Positions 57,282 through 64,000 of a stretch of 64,000 nucleotides of DNA are shown in pieces (within the stretch, counting starts at the first letter, position 1; the number at the start of each line of letters is the position of its first letter). A program made the position numbers and the translations under genes. Source of the DNA: Stutzerimonas zhaodongensis (GTDB taxonomy: Bacteria; Pseudomonadota; Gammaproteobacteria; Pseudomonadales; Pseudomonadaceae). The notes beneath the pieces were generated by a model that was not told the origin of the DNA, did no database searches, and saw nothing but the letters and a program-made list of their open reading frames with translations. The stretch spans positions 280,781 through 344,780 of the forward strand of contig NZ_RFFM01000003.1 of NCBI RefSeq assembly GCF_003696365.1, given 5' to 3'.

Positions 57282-57357
57282 GTATAACGTTTGGTTAAGG
57301 GGTGGGCTTTAGCCCGTCCCAGTGAGCGAAGCGAACGGCTTGAACCGCTTGTTATGT
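57282..57357 (-). repeat. attC site (cassette 2)
   Basis: 76 bp, R' box GTATAAC at 57282 and R'' box GTTATGT at 57351 (plus-strand reading), with the conserved GGGCTTTAGCCCGTCCCAG centre. Confidence 0.9.
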
Positions 57358-57819
57358 ACAGACCACTTCGCAGCACTTGAACTCTTCGAACTGCACCTCA
57401 ATTTTTGAGCCGGAAACAAATGTGATGCAGTGAAGGAACTTTGATTCACCGCATGCAAGGATTGCGTGTGCGCTTACATCACCGTGAAACGTGTCTGCCC
57501 AGTTGTACTGGTTCATCGCTCCGGATATTTGGTATGAATGAACCTCTTGATACTGAAGTACTATGGTTCGGTCGTGCATCGGGCCGAGCAATTCAATTTC
57601 GATCGAGGGCAGGTTCCTGCCCTCGCTTTCCGGGCGCCTAAGCTCTCTAATGCTAATCGATGATAGCCAACTGTCGTGCAATGAGTGAGGACTGGTTAGA
57701 TTGTGCCGCTCCTCACTTGAGGCGAATGCATAGATATGCTCTGGGAACGAGCTCTTGTGAGCTTCCAAATAGGATACGTAATTATCGAACGACTCAAACA
57801 ATCGCGGCCGCCTGTACAT
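57352..57819 (-). CDS. Cassette 2 protein, 155 aa, unknown
   Basis: MYRRPRLFESFDNYVSYLEAH..., soluble, no membrane segment, rich in aromatic residues. No family recognised. The ATG lies inside the R' core site (GTTATGT) of the upstream attC and has no ribosome site before it; a TTG ten codons or fewer downstream is an alternative. The stop lies within its own R'' box, so the gene fills the cassette. Confidence 0.7.
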   Translation of the reverse strand: MYRRPRLFESFDNYVSYLEAHKSSFPEHIYAFASSEERHNLTSPHSLHDSWLSSISIRELRRPESEGRNLPSIEIELLGPMHDRTIVLQYQEVHSYQISGAMNQYNWADTFHGDVSAHAILACGESKFLHCITFVSGSKIEVQFEEFKCCEVVCT

Positions 57820-57891
57820 AACGTTTGGTTAAGGGGCGGGCTTTAGCCCGTCCTAGTGAGCGAAGCGAACGGTTTGAACCAAGTGTTAGCT
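57816..57891 (-). repeat. attC site (cassette 3)
   Basis: 76 bp, boxes ACATAAC and GTTAGCT, with the conserved centre (one base change, TCCTAG). Confidence 0.9.
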
Positions 57892-58131
57892 GAACGCACG
57901 CAGGATATCAGCCAGACTACCAAGCCCCTCGTGAATACGCTTTAGTGTTCCATCCTTTAAATAAAGAGCTATTACCAGAAACGGCGCATTTATACAGCTG
58001 AATGCAAGTATGCCCCAGAAGCCTTTGGAAAGAAGAAAGACTGCGGTAGCGATAAGTACGAGCGCAGAGATGGACATATAAACGACTCTCAGCGGGATAA
58101 AGCTTCTGCGGTCTGTATCAATATTGCGCAT
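57886..58131 (-). CDS. Cassette 3 membrane protein, 81 aa
   Basis: Two hydrophobic segments (about 15-34 and 38-57: VVYMSISALVLIATAVFLLS and FWGILAFSCINAPFLVIALYL) and a short charged tail. GAAGG ribosome site. Stop codon lies in the R'' box. Function unknown; small two-helix proteins are common in cassette arrays. Confidence 0.75.
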   Translation of the reverse strand: MRNIDTDRRSFIPLRVVYMSISALVLIATAVFLLSKGFWGILAFSCINAPFLVIALYLKDGTLKRIHEGLGSLADILRAFS

Positions 58132-58142
58132 TAAGAGCCTTC

Positions 58143-58217
58143 AGCTAACGTTTGGTTAAGGGCGGGCTTTAGCCCGTCCCAGTGAGCGAAGCGAACGATT
58201 TGAACCAGTTGTTAGGC
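58143..58217 (-). repeat. attC site (cassette 4)
   Basis: 75 bp, boxes AGCTAAC and GTTAGGC; one G shorter in the left arm than its neighbours. Confidence 0.9.
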
Positions 58218-58220
58218 AGT

Positions 58221-58700
58221 TCATGTCGTGCGCTCGTTCTGAGGCTTCAGGCTAGGTACGCCTGCATAGAAAGAATGGGCAATAGACATACTTCTGGATC
58301 TTAACGAAGGAAGCTCATTGTGCAGAAAGGCTACTTGTGCTTCAAGAGTGCAGCAATCCTCAAGCTGGTAGCAAAATATGACTATTGGATCGTCAAGGTT
58401 TTCGCCTATACATTTAACATTCGCCCACTTAATAAAATTGTTAACCTCAAACTCAGATTGGATATTTAGCGCTGATACTCGCAAGCCAAATTCTTCGGTA
58501 AACGTAAGCTCTATTGGCCTATAAGGAAATTCATAAATTGGGCGTTTAAGACAAGCACCGGGGCCTTCAAGTGATAGCTGGACTAGAGCCTCGTCGGGAT
58601 TGTTGGATACTCCAATGTGAGCATCAACCCACGCGATTAGCTCTTCTGAGCTTACAAGCCCAAGCTTCCATAATGACAGAGCGATACTCAAAGTTTCCAT
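58221..58700 (-). CDS. Cassette 4 protein, 159 aa, unknown
   Basis: METLSIALSLWKLGLVSSEELIAWVDAHI... The N-terminal 30 residues resemble the helix seen in small hypothetical or immunity-type proteins; the rest is alpha/beta with two pairs of Cys. Start lies 6 bp after the R' box, whose AGG serves as weak ribosome site. No family recognised. Confidence 0.7.
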   Translation of the reverse strand: METLSIALSLWKLGLVSSEELIAWVDAHIGVSNNPDEALVQLSLEGPGACLKRPIYEFPYRPIELTFTEEFGLRVSALNIQSEFEVNNFIKWANVKCIGENLDDPIVIFCYQLEDCCTLEAQVAFLHNELPSLRSRSMSIAHSFYAGVPSLKPQNERTT

Positions 58701-58705
58701 ACAGA

Positions 58706-58781
58706 GCCTAACGTTTGGTTAAGGGGCGGGCTTTAGCCCGTCCCAGTGAGCGAAGCGAACGGTTTGAACCACTAGTTAGAG
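58706..58781 (-). repeat. attC site (cassette 5)
   Basis: 76 bp, boxes GCCTAAC and GTTAGAG, with the conserved centre. Confidence 0.9.
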
Positions 58782-59723
58782 GGATGTAGTAAAAATGCGA
58801 ATACTGCTATCCCTTCTTATGCAGCGCTCTACTTTTTTGTATGCATGGTCAATTTTTTGAGTGAATCCTACGGCGAAATATCGGTGAAACGCTATTTCTA
58901 AGCAAACGAGTTGCAAGAAAATTGCTTCATCGCCGAAGTGGCGCTGCTTTTCTGGATTCCAATTATCAGTTCTATTCTTATTTGGATGATGTAACGAGCC
59001 TCTGGCAAGAATTAATATTTCCAGAATTTTTCTTGTATCCGATGCTCGCAGCTTTTCTACGAAAGATCTTGAGAGTAACCCGTTGAGTTCAGGCTTCTCT
59101 AAGGTGTTCTTAATGCTAGATGTTAGCTCAGTGGATTTCATGAATTCATCTAGAGTTGCATTTTTCCCTGACTTGCCATTTCCGTACAAGAACTCTAGAA
59201 AAAAGAAAAGATTGTAATATGCTTCAATAAAGCGATGAGAGTTTGCATCGGTGCTTCCGCGGCTGAAAAATGTCAATGCAGGGTCGTGATTTTTTTCTAT
59301 GCAGCCTACCAATACTGAACGTATAAATAATGGTGTTGTTAGATGCTTGGCAGATGTGGCAGCGGCTGGTCCACCATTGATATCAACTTGGATGCTGGAT
59401 GGTTTATCGTTGATTATCCATTGGACACGTCTCTTTTCAAAAAGAAACTCTACACAACTATGGCTAAATAAAGAAAAGCCGTTACCTATCTGAAGAACTA
59501 TTTCTTCAATTTCACGAGCTCTAGGCTCATTAGTTACTAGATTGTCACCTATCCTTTCTTCGGTTGTCGGCGAGCTTGGAATAGGGCAATTTATTACAAG
59601 ATAGCTCAATATTCCTGAGCGCATAAAGAATTCAATTTCAATATCGTCTATTTGAAAAGCTAAAGGCTTATCAATAGATACATTCCCAGCTATAGGGATT
59701 GTGTATACGCAGTAGGAGGTCAC
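58776..59723 (-). CDS. Cassette 5 protein, 315 aa, possible HEPN-type C-terminus
   Basis: Starts with GTG at 59723; the ribosome site AGAGGGAAAA is partly formed by the R' box GTTAGAG. The N-terminal half is beta-rich. The C-terminal half is helical with FIEAYYNLFFFLEFLYGNGK and ILILARGSLHHPNKN, where R241-x4-H246 resembles the HEPN ribonuclease motif. Such proteins occur in phage defence, but the usual Asn after Arg is Gly. The gene is notably AT-rich. Function is inference. Confidence 0.65.
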   Translation of the reverse strand: MTSYCVYTIPIAGNVSIDKPLAFQIDDIEIEFFMRSGILSYLVINCPIPSSPTTEERIGDNLVTNEPRAREIEEIVLQIGNGFSLFSHSCVEFLFEKRRVQWIINDKPSSIQVDINGGPAAATSAKHLTTPLFIRSVLVGCIEKNHDPALTFFSRGSTDANSHRFIEAYYNLFFFLEFLYGNGKSGKNATLDEFMKSTELTSSIKNTLEKPELNGLLSRSFVEKLRASDTRKILEILILARGSLHHPNKNRTDNWNPEKQRHFGDEAIFLQLVCLEIAFHRYFAVGFTQKIDHAYKKVERCIRRDSSIRIFTTSL

Positions 59724-59729
59724 TTTTCC

Positions 59730-59805
59730 CTCTAACGTTTGGTTAAGGGGCGGGCTTTAGCCCGTCCCAGTGAGCGCAGCGAACGGTTTGAACCAATTGT
59801 TAGGC
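59730..59805 (-). repeat. attC site (cassette 6)
   Basis: 76 bp, boxes CTCTAAC and GTTAGGC, with the conserved centre (GAGCGCAGCG variant). Confidence 0.9.
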
Positions 59806-59856
59806 CGTGCGTGCTCGCGACCTGCACGAAATTTCCCATCCGCGCCGTATTTACGC

Positions 59857-60495
59857 TCAGTGCCAGTCTACGATCTGCGTGTCCATTTTTCCGACGCGCG
59901 CAAAGTACGGCGAGTCGCCGTACAGGGGCCCAGCTTCCAAGAGGAAACGCGGATGCTCGGGCAGGAGCATGCCATCGTCGTATCGAATGAACCCTTGAAC
60001 AATCGCAGCGGTGCCCGCGTCCAAAAACTCCGTTAAAGACGACGCGATGCGGTTGAGACCAACACCATCGGTCATCTCGTATACGGCGCCGAAAGTGGGC
60101 GAACTCGAGATGCAGTTCACCGCTACTACCGAACCGGCGCGGTCCGAGAGGATCGGAAGGAATCCGTCAGCCCAGTAGTTGGGCGCTTCATCGGTAATTG
60201 CGAACTGGAGCTGATCATGTTCACGCAGCGCACCGTCGACCGACAACGCCTCCATGCCCCACGCGAAACTCGGCTCGAACAAGTCCTGTTCCGACAAAGC
60301 TTCGTAGTTGTAGCCGTCAATGCGGCGGAAGTACGCGATCAGCTCATTCGAAAGGGTTACATTGTCAAGGGCGCGAAGAGCGTCCAGTGCACCTTGATTG
60401 ACGAGTGGGAGTATCAGTTCGCGAACCGGGCTGCCAAGCTGGGCAGTGGCGGCAAGGTAGCGGTCGAGAGCATTGTCAAGCGTTTCGAGAGTCAT
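59857..60495 (-). CDS. Cassette 6 SMI1/KNR4 (SUKH) family protein
   Basis: About 212 residues from the ATG at 60495 (a GTG at 60531 is an alternative). SUKH-like features: LSNELIAYFRRIDGYNYE, WGMEALS, NYWADGFLPILSDRAGSVVAVNC (acidic/aromatic core) and GAVYEMTDGVGLNRIASSLTEFLDAG. SUKH proteins act as immunity proteins against toxic nucleases or as regulators. No matching toxin is seen next to it. Cassette 6 carries a 188-bp insertion in the attC upstream of it. Confidence 0.75.
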   Translation of the reverse strand: MTLETLDNALDRYLAATAQLGSPVRELILPLVNQGALDALRALDNVTLSNELIAYFRRIDGYNYEALSEQDLFEPSFAWGMEALSVDGALREHDQLQFAITDEAPNYWADGFLPILSDRAGSVVAVNCISSSPTFGAVYEMTDGVGLNRIASSLTEFLDAGTAAIVQGFIRYDDGMLLPEHPRFLLEAGPLYGDSPYFARVGKMDTQIVDWH

Positions 60496-60561
60496 CGCAG
60501 TTGTTCCGGGCTGTTTGCGTAAATTGACCACGAGTCGAGCAATGTCACCGCTCTCTATGGC

Positions 60562-60755
60562 CTAACGAAGCTGTAGAAAAACCCCAAAAGCACTTACCCC
60601 TTCAAGGTCCGCGCCGTTTTTTTGAAGTGGCCGGACAGGTATTGAGGTGTGGCTGCTCTTGAGGTGTTGGGGTTGTTTGTTTCGGCTCGTAGCCGCTATC
60701 GATCCACTGTATCGCCCTGTTGGTGTTGTGCACTCTATTTTTGTAGCAGCTAACG
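60562..60755. mobile_element. 188-bp MITE-like insertion in an attC site
   Basis: Flanked by direct repeats CTAACG (60562-60567 and 60750-60755). Removing one copy plus the insert restores a normal attC left arm whose R' box matches the R'' of cassette 6. Insert ends resemble each other inverted (CTGTAGAAAAA versus CTGCTACAAAAA). No ORF or transposase inside. Confidence 0.5.
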
Positions 60756-60823
60756 TTTGGTTAAGGGGCGGGCTTTAGCCCGTCCCAGCGAACGGAGTGA
60801 GCGGCTTGAACCGCTTGTTAGGC
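60748..60823 (-). repeat. attC site (cassette 7)
   Basis: 76 bp, boxes AGCTAAC and GTTAGGC. The left box belongs to the insertion junction: the expected GCCTAAC is at 60560-60566. Confidence 0.85.
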
Positions 60824-61059
60824 AGCGGAGCAAACCGGGCCTCGGTGGCTGATGCCGCACGGTGGCCGAACGGCTTCGAGTGTTCAAGCCAGCACGTGAG
60901 GACTGAATCACACCGCTGTATGCCTCTGGTCGCCATACCCGGAGCCAAGGCGAGCACAGACGACGCAGTAGATGGAAACGCAACGGACGCGTATTAAAAG
61001 AGGTACATGCGGCGGCGAGACAAACTTCCATGTATGCACGAGCCTAAAAAAGAAATGAC
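60824..61059 (-). other. Cassette 7, apparently without a gene
   Basis: About 240 bp between two attC sites. The longest minus-strand frame (60750-61031, 93 codons) lacks a ribosome site and reads right through the attC, unlike the other cassette genes. Possibly a noncoding or promoter cassette. Confidence 0.5.
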
Positions 61060-61135
61060 GCCTAACGTTTGGTTAAGGGGCGGGCTTTAGCCCGTCCCAG
61101 CGAGCACAGCGAGCGATTTGAACCACTTGTTAGAG
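61060..61135 (-). repeat. attC site (cassette 8)
   Basis: 76 bp, boxes GCCTAAC and GTTAGAG, with the conserved centre (CGAGCACAGCGAG variant). Confidence 0.9.
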
Positions 61136-61189
61136 GATTACTCGCAAATTTGGATGAGTCGCTATCGAGCTAGACTAAAGGCGAGCATG

Positions 61190-62161
61190 TTAACGGTGCG
61201 TTCCCTGAAGCGTAGGGTTAGAACCTTCTTGAGAAAGAACATTCAATTTCCCACCAATGCCAGCGACGTCAATTTCTTGTACTTCCAGCGCTGATGGAGA
61301 ATCAGGTAGAAAGAGCGCGATTCCATTTTTTATACCACTTATGAGCATGTAATGCTCAACCTGCGCTAATACGTTCTGGAAGTTCTTACGATCAAGACGC
61401 CGCTTTAACTCAACGACAAGTTTTTCCTCGCCTCTTTCAATAATCAAATCCGCTCGGAATGGACGGTCTTTTGCGAGCTTTACCTCTGTGAGCACTCTTA
61501 ATTCGGGCGCTGCAGAAGCCAAGAAACCATGCAGTGCACCTATAAACTGGGCTTCAGTGTGTTGCAGTGGTGAGCCGGTTGGTGGCGTGTAGGTAGAGCA
61601 GAACTGGCGCAGAACATCTACGGTACGCATGAGTAAGCTTGCGTCCACCGAACCTGCAAGAGTTTCAGCAATCTGCTGCTTTTGAGCTTCAGCCTCAGCT
61701 TGAGACTTCAAATAAGCAAGCCTCTCAGCGATTTGATCTAGGAGCAGGCATGCGAATGCTGAAACTGAAACTATTGCTAGAAAAGCTTCGCTGGCGTCGA
61801 AGTCTAGTTTGTAATCATGTGCGGACGGATTGCGCCATTCAGTACGGTATGTGGTGAATTGGCTAAGAACCCTGCTGCGGAAAACTTTGTTAGTTTCGAG
61901 ATAACCTTCGATGTCAAACGGCCTTTTCTTGGCTGGGTCCTGCCCCGCTAAAACCCTGTAGGCTTCTTTGATGCTTCCTTCGAACGCTTGATTTGTTCGA
62001 TAGATAGCATCGGTAAATGCAGTGTCGTCGTCAGACTCTTGTCCTCTCGATAGATGCCGAAACCCTGTTTCAATATGAAGCAGTACAGCCTTTAGTCCCG
62101 CGATGTACTCGCCGTCATCTAGGACGTCTATCTTGTTTCGCAAGGTAGCTACGAGATCCAT
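61190..62161 (-). CDS. Cassette 8 protein: HEPN-like plus PD-(D/E)XK nuclease
   Basis: 323 residues. N-terminal helical region ending in TEWRNPSAHDYKLDF, where R110-N-x3-H115 is the classical HEPN motif, followed by a helix as in HEPN proteins. A charged coiled coil (about 148-170) leads to a C-terminal nuclease-like fold: RADLIIE (Asp238) and VVELKRR (Glu251-x-Lys253), then a helix with NFQNVLAQVEHYM. That is the PD-(D/E)XK signature. The ribosome site AGAGG is formed by the R' box. Two predicted nuclease domains on one cassette suggest a defence protein; this is inference. Confidence 0.75.
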   Translation of the reverse strand: MDLVATLRNKIDVLDDGEYIAGLKAVLLHIETGFRHLSRGQESDDDTAFTDAIYRTNQAFEGSIKEAYRVLAGQDPAKKRPFDIEGYLETNKVFRSRVLSQFTTYRTEWRNPSAHDYKLDFDASEAFLAIVSVSAFACLLLDQIAERLAYLKSQAEAEAQKQQIAETLAGSVDASLLMRTVDVLRQFCSTYTPPTGSPLQHTEAQFIGALHGFLASAAPELRVLTEVKLAKDRPFRADLIIERGEEKLVVELKRRLDRKNFQNVLAQVEHYMLISGIKNGIALFLPDSPSALEVQEIDVAGIGGKLNVLSQEGSNPTLQGTHR

Positions 62162-62169
62162 TTGTAAGC

Positions 62170-62245
62170 CTCTAACGTTTGGTTAAGGGGCGGGCTTAAG
62201 CCCGTCCCAGTGAGCGAAGCGAACGATTTGAACCAGTTGTTAGCG
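62170..62245 (-). repeat. attC site (cassette 9)
   Basis: 76 bp, boxes CTCTAAC and GTTAGCG; the centre reads GGGCTTAAGCCC, a perfect palindrome variant. Confidence 0.9.
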
Positions 62246-63013
62246 TTCTGTGCACTCGTTGCGCTGCTCGAATTCACGATATTGGACACGCAGGTTGGCT
62301 TCGGTAACTCTCAAGTTTCTGTTACGCGGTTCGCCAAGCTCTTTGTCTTGGTAGATGCTGTAGTCGCCCAAGGCGTCCGCTGCCACTACCACTTTACGAG
62401 TATTAGGGTGGATTGCGATTAACCTCGCGTCGAACAGTGAATGAAGGTCTGCCCTAAGAGGTAGCCCATTCGTAGGCTCATAAGCGTGATCATGGCGATA
62501 TGGCACTACATGTGCCGCCTCGACTGCGGGTTCAGTTCGACAGCCTGAGATTGCACAACTCCCTGCATATTCCTCAAAAAGTAAGGTTCTGAAGTCGCTT
62601 TGCCCCCGCCTATTCCATGCGGGCCGATTAACAAGTGAGTCTGAAAGTCGATCACGTACCGTCCGCTGATCTTCGTTATCTAGAGCATACTCGCGAAGAC
62701 AGAGAATTAGTTGCGCGAGCTGAGCATCGTTTGCAATGGCGACTCGTGGATATTTCTGAGAAAATTTCGGCTTTGCATAGGCACCAACGCAGTTCTGCAA
62801 ATACGAAACCCATAGCCAAAATAATGGGCTACTACGCCCTAAACCTTTGGGTGATAGTGCTACTTCAGGAATCTCTTCATGATCAAGGCGGCTCGTGTAA
62901 ACAGTAATTTTTGTCTGAGTGCCAAACTGATAGTTTCGTCCATTCTTAATGTCTCGGACGTTACTCCAGAGAAGTTCGGATGCTAGTGAATCCATCAGGG
63001 AAAGTACGTTCAT
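62240..63013 (-). CDS. Cassette 9 HNH endonuclease-domain protein
   Basis: 257 residues from the ATG at 63013 (a GTG at 63019 is possible). C-terminal HNH_2-type domain: CAISGC (zinc Cys pair), VEAAHVVPYRH (catalytic His), NGLPLRADLHSLFDARL. The N-terminal half (about 1-135) has no family I can name and may be the sensor or specificity part. Similar HNH proteins act as restriction-like or stand-alone nucleases. Stop codon lies in the R'' box. Confidence 0.85.
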   Translation of the reverse strand: MNVLSLMDSLASELLWSNVRDIKNGRNYQFGTQTKITVYTSRLDHEEIPEVALSPKGLGRSSPLFWLWVSYLQNCVGAYAKPKFSQKYPRVAIANDAQLAQLILCLREYALDNEDQRTVRDRLSDSLVNRPAWNRRGQSDFRTLLFEEYAGSCAISGCRTEPAVEAAHVVPYRHDHAYEPTNGLPLRADLHSLFDARLIAIHPNTRKVVVAADALGDYSIYQDKELGEPRNRNLRVTEANLRVQYREFEQRNECTER

Positions 63014-63026
63014 GATCACCTGTAGA

Positions 63027-63102
63027 CGCTAACGTTTGGTTAAGGGGCGGGCTTTAGCCCGTCCCAGTGAGCGCAGCGAACGGTTTGAACCATTTGTTAG
63101 GC
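63027..63102 (-). repeat. attC site (cassette 10)
   Basis: 76 bp, boxes CGCTAAC and GTTAGGC, with the conserved centre. Confidence 0.9.
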
Positions 63103-63531
63103 CAAACGCCGAGCTAACGCCTTGCCGAATAAAAATAAGATACACGCTGCACCTGTTGTTAGTGTGACGAAAACTGTGGCCTTGATTTGATGCAGTGCCG
63201 TGAACAAAGGCAGCAGATGCCAAGTATTTATATCTGCTGTTCCCGCCCCGAAAAATGTTGCTCCGTTGATGTAAATAGACGCCGATAGCACAGCTGCAAA
63301 TGTTGCAGCAAGCAAAGTCACTGCCGGATAGATGCTCTTAAAGAAGCGATAGTAGACCTCAGTGCATAGGGCCATTATCACAACTGATGCAACAACCCAT
63401 GCGGAACTTAGATAAATGGCCTCACCAAGCCATTCTGATTTGTCTCGAAAGTATATATACAGGCTTGGTACAACTGCCAAGGCCATTCCAATGCTGAGCA
63501 GTATTCTACTGGCGAAGATGATTTTCCGCAT
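63097..63531 (-). CDS. Cassette 10 membrane protein, 144 aa
   Basis: Four hydrophobic segments (about 8-27, 36-56, 70-90 and 115-135), basic N-terminus MRKIIFASR. The start codon follows the R' box by 3 bp, with AGG from GTTAGGC as ribosome site; the stop is inside its R'' box. No family recognised. Confidence 0.75.
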   Translation of the reverse strand: MRKIIFASRILLSIGMALAVVPSLYIYFRDKSEWLGEAIYLSSAWVVASVVIMALCTEVYYRFFKSIYPAVTLLAATFAAVLSASIYINGATFFGAGTADINTWHLLPLFTALHQIKATVFVTLTTGAACILFLFGKALARRLA

Positions 63532-63534
63532 AAA

Positions 63535-63611
63535 GCCTAACGTTTGGTTAAGGGGCGGGCTTTAGCCCGTCCCAGCGAGCGGAGCGAGCGATTTGAAACA
63601 GTAGTTTATGC
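63535..63611 (-). repeat. attC site (cassette 11)
   Basis: 77 bp, left box GCCTAAC. The right box reads GTTTATGC where GTTATGC is expected from the cassette's other end, so one T is inserted. The last arm is also weaker (ATTTGAAACAG). Confidence 0.8.
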
Positions 63612-63947
63612 ATCGAGTAACTCGGGATCAAACCATACGTCTTCGAAATTATTGCCGTCGATTTGAAAGCGGTAACCGGCAGGTAGATCAAGGTAGCCGG
63701 CCACCTCTGGAAGATAGCTGCCAATGTGTTCTATATGCAACGGAGAAAAGAAATCGTCAGCGTCGGACAGCTCGGTGCCACACCAGATGTACCAGCCATT
63801 AGTGCCATTTTCTGGTTTATGCCTTAGTCCATTAATGGGGAGCTGTCCTAGGGTACTTAAAGCAACTCCAAGTTTTGACCCGCTCTCTGGTTTTTGAGGG
63901 GCAACATTCTTCCATTCGCAGATGGTCTGTTCCTTCAGGATTTTCAC
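63606..63947 (-). CDS. Cassette 11 Imm33-like immunity protein
   Basis: 113 residues from a GTG at 63947 (CTTCGGAG upstream). An ATG at 63968 inside the R' box is in frame but lacks a ribosome site. Sequence NGTNGWYIWCGTELSDADDFFSPLHIEHI and LPAGYRFQIDGNNFEDVWFD recalls Imm33-type immunity proteins often found in cassettes and polymorphic toxin loci. Stop codon lies at the R'' box. Confidence 0.65.
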   Translation of the reverse strand: MKILKEQTICEWKNVAPQKPESGSKLGVALSTLGQLPINGLRHKPENGTNGWYIWCGTELSDADDFFSPLHIEHIGSYLPEVAGYLDLPAGYRFQIDGNNFEDVWFDPELLDA

Positions 63948-63964
63948 GGTATTACTCCGAAGGT

Positions 63965-64000
63965 GCATAACGTTTGGTTAAGGGGCGGGCTTTAGCCCGT
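63965..64000 (-). repeat. attC site, cut by the window end
   Basis: Left box GCATAAC and the arm GTTTGGTTAAGGGGCGGG; the rest lies beyond the window. Shows that the array continues to the right. Confidence 0.85.

Noticed and set aside
60750..61031. 93-codon minus-strand frame in cassette 7
   Set aside because: No ribosome site, and its end is a translation of the attC itself (the SLRSLGRAKARPLTKR type tail seen in every attC-crossing frame).
63029..63223. 64-codon minus-strand frame ending in an attC
   Set aside because: Same attC-derived tail and overlaps the better-supported 144-aa membrane protein in another frame.
57282..64000. Regular repeats as a CRISPR array
   Set aside because: Repeats are 76 bp, separated by 0.2-1 kb of coding cassettes and bounded by RYYYAAC/GTTRRRY boxes, so attC sites, not CRISPR repeats.

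Overview
The window looks like chromosomal DNA of a Pseudomonas-type gammaproteobacterium, most likely the P. stutzeri (Stutzerimonas) group. The evidence is GC-rich coding sequence, pca/hmg/bdh gene sets with Pseudomonas-style regulators (PcaR, HmgR, an HbcR-like sigma-54 activator), A-rich Crc/Hfq-type leaders, and about 76-bp attC sites of the kind I recall from P. stutzeri chromosomal integrons. No RNA gene, CRISPR array or intact insertion sequence was recognised.

Layout. 1-2.5 kb: 3' end of a sigma-54 activator, bdhA on the opposite strand behind a likely sigma-54 promoter and a small leader ORF, and a DoxX protein. 2.7-9 kb: LysR/RidA/GST, VOC protein, phosphoglucomutase, LysE exporter and AraC regulator. 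9-17 kb: a hybrid histidine kinase and two large GGDEF-EAL proteins. 17-24.4 kb: MFS exporter, LysR/VOC pair, AraC/hydrolase pair, Na+/H+ antiporter. 24.9-29 kb: tannase-family esterase and a chemoreceptor. 29-34 kb: pcaI-pcaJ-pcaF-pcaD with pcaR. 34-43 kb: a chemoreceptor with an Anr/Dnr box, LysR, scoAB-atoB-atoE, and an sCache chemoreceptor. 43.5-48.3 kb: a four-gene MBOAT, FkbH, acyl-carrier-protein and SGNH operon. 48.3-52 kb: fahA-hmgA with divergent hmgR. 52.7-57 kb: AzlCD, an acyl-CoA synthetase and an alpha/beta hydrolase.

57-64 kb: the distal end of a chromosomal integron cassette array. It has eleven cassettes read on the minus strand, so intI and attI should lie to the right of the window. 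The cassettes encode mostly small unknown proteins, plus candidate nucleases and immunity proteins (HEPN + PD-(D/E)XK, HNH, HEPN-like, SUKH, Imm33-like).

How the genes fit together. Much of the middle converges on acetoacetate and acetyl-CoA. bdhA makes acetoacetate from 3-hydroxybutyrate, and hmgA/fahA make it from homogentisate. atoE imports short-chain acids. scoAB activates acetoacetate with succinyl-CoA and atoB cleaves it. pcaIJFD turns 3-oxoadipate into succinyl-CoA and acetyl-CoA. The MBOAT operon resembles Dlt D-alanylation machinery, but with an FkbH-type loader in place of DltA. It is the best candidate here for an undescribed surface-modification pathway.
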